Positions 15,001 through 25,730 of a stretch of DNA of 64,000 nucleotides are shown here, in pieces. Each line of letters opens with the position of its first letter. The stretch's first letter is position 1. A model generated the notes under the pieces. That model saw only the letters and a list, made by a program, of their open reading frames with translations. It was not told the DNA's origin and did no database searches. This DNA is from Amia ocellicauda (Eukaryota; Chordata; Actinopteri; Amiiformes; Amiidae), in NCBI RefSeq assembly GCF_036373705.1, contig NC_089867.1, positions 13,198,501-13,262,500 of the forward strand, written 5' to 3'. The translations under genes were made by a program, and so were the position numbers.

Positions 15001-18000
15001 AAACCTGGTTTTTGGTAACAAAGATCTGATGCAAGTGCTCAAGTTGATCTAGCAGCACTTCATTGTTATCCTCTAATTCTGCTCCATCTTCAAACACTGG
15101 GACCTCAGCAGAGCATGCGGCAGCACTGGCCTGGACTTCCTCCTCACTTGATACCGTGCAGGTCTCATCTTCGCTGTCAGAGCACTCTGATTCAGCACCG
15201 TTTGTTGAGGCCCCCTCATCACCTTGGTCTGGGACAGGTGGCTGTTTATGCCACATCACTTTCACAAGCAAGGGCTCGCCTGCTTCCTCAGCTTTCACCC
15301 AGTATTTTTGGTACTGCTTCCATAGTCGGTAGAGGCAACAGGTGGTTTTCCCCGTGCCACTTCTCCCAATCAAGATGATCGCTTCCAAGGGTTGAGGGTT
15401 GAGATCTATTATTGCATACTCCAGCTCCCCAACTCTGAAGGGGTATTCCACTTTAGTGTCTATGTTACTGAGGATGTTGAGTGCCATGTTAGTGCTGAAG
15501 CTATGAAACTTCATGATATTGTACTCGGTTTCCACTGCACTTGCTGGCGGGCAGTATTCTGGTTCGGTTTGGAGTTCATCCTTAATGCTGCCACTGCAGT
15601 CCACAAAACAAAGAGGAATGCGTTTTTCTGCATTTAGTTTTGACGATAACTGACTTCGGTTCAGCCCTTTGAGTTTCTTCCGTAAAATGCATGCTAGACC
15701 ACGGTTGAAAGCTTGACAAATTATGCGTATGGCATGATTAAGCTTGTCGTGGTCCAGAATGATGTCCCAAACTCGAATCATTTCACTGTAGACTTTTCCA
15801 GAGGCTCTCACATTGCAATCAGCTGCCTGCTCCATTTCGATGATCTTCTCTGGGTTTTCACTGCAGCGGGGCGAGAAGTCTATTGCGAGCTCCCACAGCA
15901 TCCTTGCTCCTTTGTCCAGTTTGGCCTCATAGAGTTTAATATCACTCCCTATGTGCTTGAGCTTCTTCTGAACACTGGCAGTCCATTCCCCATTTCCTAG
16001 CTGCTGAATTACTTGCACGATTTTGTTTCTCATGTGCGGGGGGACTTCTTTGCTGCCGAGTTTCTTTAAAACCTCAGAGGTGCATTCAATTTCCCAGGTC
16101 ATGTTGTCGAAGTCCAGTGTCTGAAGGCCCAGCTCTTGCAGGACGTCATCTGGCACATTTTCTTCAAGCTCTACCTCTGCCTCTGATCTCACCAGCTTAG
16201 CAGTTTCAGTGACAGACTTGTTTCCAGCACTAGCATCAACGATGGCTGTGAGAATGCCTGTATTTGCTGTGGCATCAAATGGGGTAGATCCTGAAATGTC
16301 AACACTGGGAGACGTGATCATCCACCCTCCTTGTTGAATCAACATTTCTATCTCGGACACAAGGCTGTCTCTCACAGTGAACAGCTTATATTCCACTTCG
16401 CCTTGGTAGGGTTTTTCTTGTGATTCAGGGACTTTTGTTTCCAGTTCGTGTTTTGTCAACTCCTCAGCTTTGGGCTTCATATTTGTAGTGCTGATCACTG
16501 ATTTCAAACTTTTTGTCCGTTGACATTTGGCACCTGCATCCTGCTTCTTTTTGTTTTTAGGAAGCATTTTGTTTAAGTAAATTAGTTTTGGGTCTTTCCC
16601 ACTTACTTGAAAAGTTGCTTCTTTCTCTTGATTATTCTTCAATTTTCTATTTATGTCAAATTTTGCTAGCATGTTAATTATCTCCTCATAATGCTTTACA
16701 AAGTTGTTCTGGAAAATTACATGAAGTAAAGTATTTCCTTCATGGTTTTGTACATTTGGATTAAGGTAGTTATATGTTGCTGGATCTTTGCTGTATTTAT
16801 CAAGAAGGTACTTAAGCATGTGTAAGCCAATTTCATCTGAAAAAAACAAAGGAATTTTTTAATTTTTATTCAGGATTAACAGGAGTTATTAAAATTAATT
16901 CCACAAGAAAATACCTACATTGCAACTTATAAAATCACAGTGGACAGATTAACAAATACAATAAACAAAAATGTGTTTTCTTCCAACAAGAAAAAAAACA
17001 GGTAGCTCATTAAGATCCTAATTAGCTAAGAGCCTTAATAATAAAGAGTTTTAAATTGTTTCCAATCCACAAAGTGATCTAAAAGAAAATCTACCTTTTT
17101 TATCAGAAACGATATGAAGAGCTGCGTGCAGAGGTGTATCTCCGGGGATGACAGAAACACATTTTGGATTCCCTCCCTTTTTTAGCAGAAGGCAAGCCAG
17201 TTCATAGTCTTCGTTCCTGAGACAGAGCCTGATTGGCGATTCCTTCACTTTACCATCTCCTTCTATGGAGGCTGCTCAGAAAACACACAGAATACATAGT
17301 TATATATTCTACCAGAAGGCACAACAGAACTAAAGACACGCAAACAGTTGGATTGGTCCAGGTTACTTTAGTGGAGATGCTAACACTCAGTGAGAGTGTA
17401 GTTGTGTATGCTCACTTAAAACATCAAGTAGCTCCATTCCCTTACATTTGCATCAAATACAAAGATAGCTCTCCTATCTCACTGTTTTTATTCTTCTAAT
17501 GAAGTTAAAACCTCAAAGAATGAATGGGGGGGGGTAAATTACATTTATTTGAATGTTGATATTAGATTGTTGTGTCTGTAATCATTACACACATACTCAT
17601 TTTCTCAGCAGGCCCACAGGCTTCGTTTACTACTTCCTATTTCCGTTTTACATATTCCCAGCTGTAAGCTTGCCTTCTTTTAGCCGGTTTTGAGTTGCTA
17701 GTGGATACAGCTACAAGTGCAATAAGTCCTTGTATTAACCAAGAACCAACCTTGGTTCCTCTGAAAGGATAGCGCAGTTGATAAGAAGCACAGAGAGATG
17801 ATAAGAGCTAAAGTAAAATGTCCAAGGTGACATGGGTAACAATCATGAACTGTGAGAGAGGAAAAACTAGAGCAAGAGAAGTAACTAGGAAGAAAGAAAA
17901 TAAAGTGTAAGTGTGCAGGATGGATGCAGCGCTGTTGCTTTAACACAGAGGAAGCAACAACCACATGCCAGCTCAATGAGATGATGAATTATATTGCAAT

Positions 18001-21000
18001 CTTACCTCCCATGTCCACAAGACATTCAACCAGAGGCAGTCTCTCTGCGACACGTTTGTGGAAAAGGGGGATGACCTCATTCAGGTTCAGATCCTTCATG
18101 TTGCACCCGGGGAGCAGGCCTCCACTTTTCCTTCTTCCTCCATCTGCCTGGCCCGTCAGCATCAGCAGGGCCTCTTTCCACATCTTTCTTTGAATGCTCT
18201 GTTTGACCAGGCTGTTTGAAAAGCTGACGTCCACATTGCATGTCAAACCAGGAGGAAGTTCTACAAGAAAGACATATTACCGCAATAAGAACATATACTT
18301 AATTAAGGAAGGCAATACAGTCACAAACCAGAGAATAATCCAACACATTAACCAACACATTTCCACAGTCCTGCAATGCTGTGTAACATGCAGCTTACAC
18401 ATTCTCAGTCTGTAAATAATGATGAAAAAGTACCTGAAACTGAAGAAAGATGGGTCAGGAGGGGATGGACCACTTTGAGATCCAACAAATGATGAATTAA
18501 TTTCTTGTTTATCGGAATGCAGAACTGAACAAACTGTTCAATGGCTTCCTCAAAAGACATTTCTCCTTCAGGTGAACAAGACTCTGTGAAAACAAACATA
18601 GAATATTAAACAAATTAATAATGCAAAGAAAACTGATGGGAATGACCTTACCCTGTCACTTCTGATTCTCACAAAATATCACCAAGTTTACCAACAGTGC
18701 AGTGTTTCCTACACCACTATTCTGGAATGGCGGAACATTTCTCAATTGAGTGCTTTTAAATTAACAGCTAAGTGATATAGACATTTTAATCTGTTGAACT
18801 AATGATGAAAATAAATACTTTTGAAATACAAATTGAATATGGAAAGTAAACAGGAATATCTGGAGGTTCAGTATAAGACAGAATTGACCCTGTGGTACTG
18901 CTGTTCCTAAGCAGTAACTATGATCCGTGTTCCCTATCATAATGATATAAAGGTTCAAGGTTGCTTGGGCTAACACTGAGCTGCAACATTAACAATATAT
19001 AACAAAAAACACCATAAAGATAATTAGATTGATCACAAATAATGCCAGATCTGACAGAGGAGACTGACAACAGGAGAAGGTGTGTAAAAACCCTTCACTG
19101 CTATATACCTGCAGGCCCCTTGGAAGAGGAACAGGTTTCATGCCTCTTTATGGCTTCTATGGCTTTGAAGTTCTTCTGCTTCCTGAGGTAGTCTGCAGCT
19201 TGCTTGTCTTGCTTGTCAGTGATGCCTGGATCAGCCCCCATTTTCAGCAGCATGATCACATCTTCTGTCTGTTCTGTGAATCCAGAAATAAATTCTAATA
19301 TAATAACACTCATAAAAAAACAGCCGACTTTAGCGATTCTCAGAGTACACCGTGTGACTCGAAGGTTCCTAAAGCTTTCACCACATGTAACATGAAAGTG
19401 CCTCCACTAGTTTACACTGTGAAGAGAGAACACGTAAATGCAAAAGAGATCTCTACATTTCCTGTGGAATTCCTCTACTGTGAGAAATACCGATGGTGCT
19501 TCTGTTGTGAGTAAAACACACAAGGAAAGATGGGAAATTCACAGTTAGAACTCAAATGCATTAAAGGACGTGAAGGCTTTGGGACTCGGGGAAGGCCGCC
19601 TCACAGGGAGATGGAGAGGACATCATCCACACAATTGCTTACCCTTCTGCAGGTATCCTTGCCTGCTAACGGGGAATGCTGATACCACATGCAGGAGAGT
19701 GGACCCCTCGTCGTTCTGCTCGTTCACTCTCGCCCTGAATGCCGGCTTCCGTCTAAGAAACCAACTCATCAGGCTTGGATCCCGCTCACCTACAAGAAAG
19801 AGGAGACCATGTGTGAGGGGCTTTAACCACCTCAATTGTCTCGCTTTGCATCGCATACACAAACAGTTAAACATCCTTAATTATACTGTGAGAAAGGGTA
19901 CAAGGAGGTTTTATATGAAATGCAAATTGTTGATTTCTGAAGTAGCTAGCCTGAAACAGTACAGTACTCACGGGTCTTGATAGAGAGCTCCATAACTGCA
20001 TGAAGGGGGTAAGTGCCAATCTTCTCAATGTTAGCGCCTTGGCTGATGAACCACTGGAACAGCCATGACACCCAATCGGTTTTTATGTTTTGAGCTACAT
20101 GTTGCTTAAACAGAAAAACATAACAATAAAATTAGATAAAAAAACAATAAATCATAAAAACTATCTGTGGTGTTCATTCAGACTATTAAAGTCCATTAGT
20201 ACTGCCCTTGGTGAGATTAATGAGAACTGATTATATTCAACTAGATTCCCATTATAAGAAATTTGCATATTTGCAAAAATATATTGCATCAGGACCCACA
20301 CCCTCCTTGCCTCAGGATCCTTCCCAGCTCCCACTTCTAAAAGGTTAAGTGGAGCTTCAATAAGGCAACACTTCTGAAACATGATATGAAGCACTAACCT
20401 CAAAAAGAGTCTTCATGGAGACCTGAGTAAGATCTATAACTTTTGGCAATCGCCTGTTTCCAAAGCTGATAAAAACGTGAGTATGCTGGAGAGAAGGAAA
20501 AACAACATATCACTTGCAATGACAAATGCAGACATTCACTAAACATTAATACCTTGTTATTTTCCACTCATTACCATGTTACACAGTCACCCGAGTCTAT
20601 GCATATAAAATTTGAATATCTTGGTGTAGGAACATTGATAATCGACTCATCGTGTTTGATCCGTGAGGCTTTGTACAATTTACAGAGCCTAGCAGCACGA
20701 CAGAAGCTATAACCTTGTAAACATCAAGGAAAGCAGAGCGAGTGCATAAGAACAGAATCTTCAGATTTTATAACTTGAATCATCTTAGAAAGATCATGTT
20801 TTTTTTTATAAAGGCACAAAAAAGAAGTCTGGAACAGCTTCGTTAGCACATTTTCAGCTAAACATGTAGAAGCGATGTTATTTATTTAAAACTGAGAGTG
20901 CAGTGTCTGACAGTGTCATCCGATGAGAAGCAGCTACCCAAGGAGCTGATTCAGAGTTGTACTCCTTCGTGCATTGTTACATTTCATTATAATATTTGTA

Positions 21001-24000
21001 AGTTGTGGAATATCGACAGGACTTACATTTTTTTAATAATTGAGGCTTTGCTTGTGAGTTTAAAGGGTTAAGAAGTATCCATAACCAGCACTCTGATTAC
21101 TTCATTACATTATGAATTAACTCATAAATGCTCAATTGATGGTGACAGAGTGACGTGGTTGGTGTGAAAGGCACTTATTAATACGGGATTGGGACTGAAA
21201 AATGGGCCCTTAACACATCATCTACACCAGAGAAACCACTGCTGCTATTTTATACACATTCCAGTCATGTTTTACAGGAAAGCCTCTTAAACATCAATCA
21301 TATGTGGATCCAAAATAGCTTAACAGATTAACCACATCAGTCTAAGGGGAGTCTCGCTAAAATCAATTAATATTAAACAGTGAAATCGACTTTGGATGTC
21401 TATAACCTTACCTGCCAATGGTTTTTAGTGGCCAATTTCTCAAAGACGAATTTCCAAACATCTGATCCAAAATTCTTGAGAAATACCGGATCAAAAACTG
21501 AGTGAAAAGAATTCCCTACAGGAAAAAGAAACAGTAATAGAATATATATTGACCAATGACATTCCATTTTCAGTAAGTAATCATTATGTATTATATACAG
21601 TCTGTTGCTACAACTTGAAAATGGAAAAAAACAAACAAACATTAATAGACTTGAACTCACCGTCCCATCTTTCTGTTACGGTTACTAGTTCAACTATGAT
21701 ATCGGCAATCATTGACTTTGGGGTGTCCGGTCTTATACAATCCAAACCATGCAGGAATGAACTTATTGCATCTCCACAGTTTCTGATTTTAACCAATGCT
21801 TTCCCACGCCAATAGTATGCCTAGAAAAAACAGATGTCTAATAGTTTCAATATTGCAACACCTTTAAAAAAAAAAATAGTTTTTGTTCTTTAATTCAACT
21901 CTCAATTCTTTTAATCATGTTTACTGTGGAAGAACATTTGGAGCCAGCTCCCATGAACATGTCTACGTATTCAAAATAAAATTTCCAAATCCCAGTCTGG
22001 CAAACAGACCATCATTGTATTGTGTAATAAACTTTATTATGTAGATAATGATTAAAAATAAAACATACTGAGTTTCACAAAAATACATGAGACACATTCT
22101 TAAGGATTTGAACTCAAACTATATTTTAAAAATATATTTCATGCTCTTACACTTCTTTAAATTCCACAATTTATAACTTGAATGAATACTTCTTCAAAGT
22201 ATCAGAAAAAAATATGAATGATATTCATTACACATTCTCATTGGTTGAGTGGAATAGAAACGCATATTGTATCACTTCTTCAAGGTTTGTTTTGGTATTT
22301 TAATGGCATTTCTTCTCTCTTCTCTAAAGGACTAACACTAACATACTTGGGGACATTTTTGCGTATAACTATATTTGCACTTTGTTTTTCATGGAAACAG
22401 AAAAGATCTGAATATATGAATGTTATATCAAACTTACCTTGATGGCACACTGATCCACCTTAATAGCTTCTGTAGCTGAATAAAATGCTTCATTCCAATT
22501 ATGGAGATTGTAATAGCACATTGATCTATTGCAGAACAATATGCTTACTTCGGCTCGTGGTGGTCTATAGCAGACAAAAACAAGGACCAAAGTTACAAAT
22601 GCAGTATTTCACATTATTAGCGATATAAAGGTGTCAGTATCTGTTTGATGTAATCCCCTGAACAGAAAGTTCAATTATCCCTCCCTAAAGGTAGTATGTT
22701 CTTGGTTCTGTCCAAGCATCTAGGCCTATATATTGTATGTATATAAATATACAGTGTGTTTAAACATGGAGGACAGCCTTTGTTAGAAATATAGCCATCA
22801 ACGTTTTTCAAGAAGAGACACGTGCTGTTTGTAGATGGCACGGTCTTTTACACTTTCCTGTGCAACTATGGCCTGTATATATATATATATATATATACAC
22901 TCACCTAAAGGATTATTAGGAACACCTGTTCAATTTCTCATTAATGCAATTATCTAACCAACCAATCACATGGCAGTTGCTTCAATGCATTTAGGGGTGT
23001 GGTCCTGGTCAAGACAATCTCCTGAACTCCAAACTGAATGTCTGAATGGGAAAGAAAGGTGATTTAAGCCATTTTGAGCGTGGCATGGTTGTTGGTGCCA
23101 GACGGGCCGGTCTGAGTATTTCACAATCTGCTCAGTTACTGGGATTTTCACGCACAACCATTTCTAGGGTTTACAAAGAATGGTGTGAAAAGGGAAAAAC
23201 ATCCAGTATGCGGCAGTCCTGTGGGCGAAAATGCCTTGTTGATGCTAGAGGTCAGAGGAGAATGGGCCGACTGATTCAAGCTGATAGAAGAGCAACTTTG
23301 ACTGAAATAACCACTCGTTACAACCGAGGTATGCAGCAAAGCATTTGTGAAGCCACAACACGTACAACCTTGAGGCAGATGGGCTACAACAGCAGAAGAC
23401 CCCACCGGGTACCACTCATCTCCACTACAAATAGGAAAAAGAGGCTACAATTTGCACAAGCTCACCAAAATTGGACAGTTAAAGACTGGAAAAATGTTGC
23501 CTGGTCTGATGAGTCTCGATTTCTGTTGACACATTCAGATGGTAGAGTCAGAATTTGGCATAAACAGAATGAGAACATGGATCCATCATGCCTTGTTACC
23601 ACTGTGCAGGCTGGTGGTGGTGGTGTAATGGTGTGGGGGATGTTTTCTTGGCACACTTTAGGTCCCTTAGTGCCAATTGGGCATCGTTTAAATGCCACGG
23701 CCTACCTGAGCATTGTTTTTGACCATGTCCATCCCTTTATGACCACCATGTACCCATCCTCTGATGGCTACTTCCAGCAGGATAATGCACCATGTCACAA
23801 AGGTCGAATCATTTCAAATTGGTTTCTTGAACATGACAATGAGTTCACTGTACTATACTGGCCCCCACAGTCACCAGATCTCAACCCAATAGAGCATCTT
23901 TGGGATGTGGTGGAACGGGAGCTTCATGCCCTGGATGTGCATCCCACGAATCTCCATCAACTGCAAGATGCTATCCTATCAATATGGGCCAACATTTCTA

Positions 24001-24405
24001 AAGAATGCTTTCAGCACCTTGTTGAATCAATGCCACGTAGAATTAAGGCAGTTCTGAAGGCGAAAGGGGGTCAAACACAGTATTAGTATGGTGTTCCTAA
24101 TAATCCTTTAGGTGAGTGTATATGCATCAACCATGTTTCTCTGAGGAAATTACTTTATCTTTGGCCCAATTTTAACACTGAACTTCTCTGTTCACAAAGG
24201 CCAGGAATGTGTCTTCTGCGCACCAACAAATAACTGAACAGCCTATGGCATACAAAGCAATTGCTACTTACTCTCCCAGATGCCAAAGACTACACAAAAT
24301 ATTCAGAGCTGCATCATACTTCTTGATGGCTGTGGCATATTTCGAATTTCTGAAATCTTGATTGCCTTCTTCTTTCATTAGGTGAGCCAATACAAATGGC
24401 TCCAT
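2644..24405 (-). CDS. TRANK1: TPR and ankyrin repeat-containing protein 1 (TRANK1), complete, 23 coding exons
   Basis: Coding exons, 5' to 3' on the minus strand: 24272-24405, 22438-22564, 21661-21820, 21412-21515, 20399-20485, 19972-20104, 19643-19789, 19109-19273, 18434-18583, 18006-18260, 17095-17271, 14041-16836, 13583-13782, 10084-10221, 9524-9667, 8794-8950, 8498-8586, 7870-7973, 7226-7358, 6282-6427, 3236-6177, 2910-3011, 2644-2804. Every junction has GT..AG and the phases chain without a break, giving about 2916 residues, close to my recollection of human TRANK1 (about 2925). Order of domains: N-terminal TPR (1-190), ankyrin repeats (about 220-600), SF1A helicase-like core (about 1035-1660), then a long TPR/helical region to the C-terminus. 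The start ATG lies one base after an acceptor, so a 5' non-coding exon is required. TRANK1 is genetically linked to bipolar disorder in humans, but its biochemical role is not established. No frameshift or stop was seen, so the gene appears functional. Confidence 0.93.
3236..6177 (-). CDS. TRANK1: TRANK1 giant exon 21: long helical C-terminal half
   Basis: A 2942-bp exon encodes about residues 1850-2829. It starts with more TPR-like repeats ([17 protein letters not shown]...). Recognisable conserved blocks are [14 protein letters not shown], a Cys/His cluster [19 protein letters not shown] that may bind a metal ion, [60 protein letters not shown] and near the end [12 protein letters not shown], a C-x2-C knuckle. 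Exon ends in phase 1 at donor GTAAGA. The function of this half is unknown; the conservation of the blocks with mammals argues that it is constrained. Confidence 0.9.
6282..8586 (-). CDS. TRANK1: TRANK1 post-helicase TPR exons 17-20
   Basis: Exons 8498-8586, 7870-7973, 7226-7358 and 6282-6427 encode about residues 1692-1849. The first carries [14 protein letters not shown], the segment that directly follows the helicase core in vertebrate TRANK1. The following exons have amphipathic helical pairs typical of TPR/SEL1-like repeats ([54 protein letters not shown] spacing). They lead straight into the second giant exon. Confidence 0.85.
6876..6925. repeat. Short dispersed fish repeat fragment
   Basis: CCGGCCTTCCAGGACTGGAG followed by a CGATACCCCTG step is a motif I recognise as a widely dispersed fish repeat core. 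It lies in the TRANK1 intron 6428-7225, which otherwise has no visible feature. Confidence 0.4.
8794..13782 (-). CDS. TRANK1: TRANK1 helicase C-half exons 13-16 (motifs V and VI)
   Basis: Exons 13583-13782, 10084-10221, 9524-9667 and 8794-8950 encode about residues 1479-1691. The first carries the strongly conserved [17 protein letters not shown]...LFDGPKP block. The second has [17 protein letters not shown], the SF1A motif V pattern. The fourth has [16 protein letters not shown], motif VI with its arginine finger. The intron between the first two exons (10222-13582, 3.4 kb) holds a Tc1 transposon. All four junctions are phase-consistent. Confidence 0.88.
10222..11832. other. TRANK1 intron sequence left of Tc1 copy A, possible older repeats
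   Basis: Contains CACACTTAACGAC(C/T)G twice (about 10530 and 10612) and CACACTACAT-type motifs at about 10483 and 11297, suggesting an old non-autonomous element, though I cannot define its ends. A 10-bp inverted repeat (GTGGGCTACC at 11617-11626, GGTAGCCCAC at 11641-11650) is also present. No coding exon. Confidence 0.35.
11833..13379 (+). mobile_element. Tc1-family DNA transposon, copy A (DD34E), in a TRANK1 intron
   Basis: A 1547-bp element flanked by TA (11831-11832 and 13380-13381), the Tc1/mariner target duplication. It has long inverted terminal repeats of about 200 bp (11833 to about 12036, and about 13178 to 13379), starting CAGTGAGGGAAAAA on both sides. It lies in the intron between TRANK1 coding exons 13 and 14, in antisense to the gene. 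A second copy of the family is at 31005-32560. The transposase inside has a single nonsense codon. Confidence 0.95.
12158..13171 (+). pseudogene. Tc1 transposase with one nonsense codon (copy A)
   Basis: The reading frame from ATG 12158 to TAA 13171 is continuous except for one TGA at 12608-12610, where the sister copy has tryptophan just before SDET. Length would be 337 residues, normal for Tc1 transposase. Visible features: N-terminal paired-type helix-turn-helix region ([20 protein letters not shown]), the first catalytic Asp in SDETKIELF, the second in [10 protein letters not shown], and the Glu in [11 protein letters not shown], 34 residues apart (DD34E). All three are present; only the TGA blocks full-length translation. 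Confidence 0.9.
14041..16836 (-). CDS. TRANK1: TRANK1 giant exon 12: ankyrin end, Walker A P-loop, acidic linker, Walker B
   Basis: A single 2796-bp exon encodes about residues 547-1478. It begins with a last ankyrin-type repeat, then a lysine-rich linker. The SF1 helicase motif I (GRSGTGKTT, plus-strand position about 15345) is at about residue 1040. A very acidic Glu/Asp-rich stretch follows near 14690-14750. Motif II ([10 protein letters not shown], about 14270), motif III (GDTAQSI, about 14200) and a motif IV-like YQNYRSHSG close the exon. Motif I and motif II are about 360 residues apart, a large insertion compared with bacterial UvrD. The exon ends in phase 1, with donor GTAAAT. All nucleotide-binding residues I can check are intact, so ATPase activity is plausible, but this is inference. 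Confidence 0.9.
17095..20485 (-). CDS. TRANK1: TRANK1 ankyrin-repeat exons (coding exons 5-11)
   Basis: Seven exons (20399-20485, 19972-20104, 19643-19789, 19109-19273, 18434-18583, 18006-18260, 17095-17271) encode about residues 176-546. Ankyrin-like pieces are visible: [48 protein letters not shown], and [12 protein letters not shown]. The last five exons are phase 1-1, so they could be skipped without a frameshift. The series continues into the start of the giant exon, which has [14 protein letters not shown]. Ankyrin repeats bind other proteins; no partner can be inferred here. Confidence 0.85.
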
Positions 24406-24406
24406 T
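21412..24406 (-). CDS. TRANK1: TRANK1 N-terminal TPR exons (coding exons 1-4)
   Basis: Exons 24272-24406, 22438-22564, 21661-21820 and 21412-21515 encode roughly residues 1-175. The first exon opens [18 protein letters not shown] and continues with a helix-turn-helix pattern ([13 protein letters not shown]); the second carries [13 protein letters not shown]...[12 protein letters not shown]; the third begins [12 protein letters not shown]. Together these are classic tetratricopeptide repeats, normally protein-binding scaffolds. The first exon starts one base before ATG, so the initiator is set by splicing from the upstream non-coding exon. A whole Tc1/mariner element (22898-24118) lies in the intron between coding exons 1 and 2. 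Confidence 0.88.
22876..22897. repeat. TA microsatellite at the DD36E insertion site
   Basis: A run of TA dinucleotides directly abutting the left end of the transposon at 22898; its last TA is the target-site duplication. Confidence 0.85.
22898..24118 (+). mobile_element. Tc1/mariner transposon with short TIRs and intact transposase
   Basis: A 1221-bp element with perfectly matching 29-bp inverted ends (both begin CACTCACCTAAAGGATTATT), flanked by TA at 22896-22897 and 24119-24120. The left flank is a TA microsatellite (about 22876-22897), so it inserted into a run of its preferred target. It lies in the intron between TRANK1 coding exons 1 and 2, opposite to the gene. Perfect ends plus an open transposase frame indicate a young insertion. 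Confidence 0.95.
23046..24086 (+). CDS. Tc1/mariner transposase, intact, DD36E spacing
   Basis: A 346-residue uninterrupted frame starting [20 protein letters not shown] and ending at TAG. The N-terminal third holds two helix-turn-helix modules ([20 protein letters not shown] and a second following it) that would bind the terminal repeats. The catalytic triad is complete: Asp in WSDESRF, Asp in FQQDNAPCH and Glu in [10 protein letters not shown] count 36 residues between the second Asp and the Glu, against 34 in copy A and classical Tc1. This matches the DD36E group described for animals as Incomer; assignment to that group is inference from spacing only. It is the only transposase in the window with no visible lesion. 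Confidence 0.9.
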   Translation: MGKKGDLSHFERGMVVGARRAGLSISQSAQLLGFSRTTISRVYKEWCEKGKTSSMRQSCGRKCLVDARGQRRMGRLIQADRRATLTEITTRYNRGMQQSICEATTRTTLRQMGYNSRRPHRVPLISTTNRKKRLQFAQAHQNWTVKDWKNVAWSDESRFLLTHSDGRVRIWHKQNENMDPSCLVTTVQAGGGGVMVWGMFSWHTLGPLVPIGHRLNATAYLSIVFDHVHPFMTTMYPSSDGYFQQDNAPCHKGRIISNWFLEHDNEFTVLYWPPQSPDLNPIEHLWDVVERELHALDVHPTNLHQLQDAILSIWANISKECFQHLVESMPRRIKAVLKAKGGQTQY

Positions 24407-25263
24407 CTGTACACAGAAGGGGGAAGGAAAAATACAGCATTATTATAATTAATATTATTAGACAAAACTGATCTGAATTCAATCCCAATTACAAAAACCT
24501 TCAGCCAAAATACATTCACCGAAGGTTGGAAGAAAGATTATTTGTCCAATATATCCTATAGTGAGAGCATGCTGTGTTTGAATTAAAACTGAGTAAATAA
24601 CCTGATTCTGATAAACAACTGCCCTGTATCAGAGTCCATGATGGAGTATTTAAATTACTGTGTACAATCATTGGTAGATTTGCTAACCTTTTGACCCACT
24701 GCTCACTTTTAATGGCAAAGAAACTAGTACAAATAAATTGTTATATAAATTGTTTCCCACATTCGCCTGACAAATGTGTACTATGATGTAATGTCCCAGT
24801 TTATCAGATATGATAATTATTATATTACTTAGCTTAATACAGCTGGGTGTTTACTGGAGCAATCTAGGTACAGTCCCTTGCTCACAAGTACAACAGCAGT
24901 AAATACACTACTAAGTAAAAAAGATCATATATATATAGACAGCTCAATAAAATGCCACTATAACTGTCAGAAGAAGGGAATGAGTTTGTGTTGACAATTA
25001 TGAACATTACAGAATTGTAGTTCAATTGAATAAAGAGGACAATATCAACAAGTCTGGACATGTTTCCTCTGGACTCGACGAAACATAAATATTGCCCTGA
25101 TAACGCACTGCAATACAATTTACAATATTTTTATAACATATGGGGCTAAACCTGACATTAAAAAGAGCAGCCCACTGCCAGGAAATGTTGAGCAATAGTA
25201 GTGGAGAAACGTCAGATCAACTAAGAGTCATAGTAAACAACTTTACTAAGTGGAGATACCATT

Positions 25264-25302
25264 TTCATTATTATTATTAATAATAATAATAATAATAATA
25301 AT
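25264..25302. repeat. TAA/ATT trinucleotide microsatellite
   Basis: About twelve ATT/AAT units, with an inversion from ATT to AAT at about 25280, in the TRANK1 5' intron between the non-coding exon and coding exon 1. Confidence 0.8.
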
Positions 25303-25730
25303 ACAGTTTAGGAAGAGCACTTCTGTCCCAAACACACCCACAATTCATTCCGAAATGAAGAGATGAAACTAGGGAAAGCAGTGCTGCAGGCAGGTCGGGA
25401 ACTGGATGGTGTAAACAGTCAATGTTACACAGCCAGCACATCTTCCTTAAATCGTCCTGCAAGCTTCAATTCACTTGCTTAAATTGAATTGGCACATTGT
25501 GTGCGTGAAGAAAACGCAACTGCTACCAATACTACTAATAAAAGACGTCCCAGGGTTAATAATCACCACAATAAGGTCCTTTTCCTATGTCAGCTGGAAA
25601 ACTATAATATTTACAATTTTATGATAAGCCACTAGGTCGGCGGATTCACTTTCCACAGACGACGTAAACAGTTCCTCCGCAGACGCAAGCAGCTGTGACT
25701 GTTTCAAATGGCACAACTGTGGTCACTTAC

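Noticed and set aside
14472..15052. Plus-strand open frames up to 158 residues opposite the TRANK1 giant exon
   Set aside because: Shadow frames of the minus-strand helicase exon; low-complexity Ser/Phe runs reflect the acidic linker in reverse.
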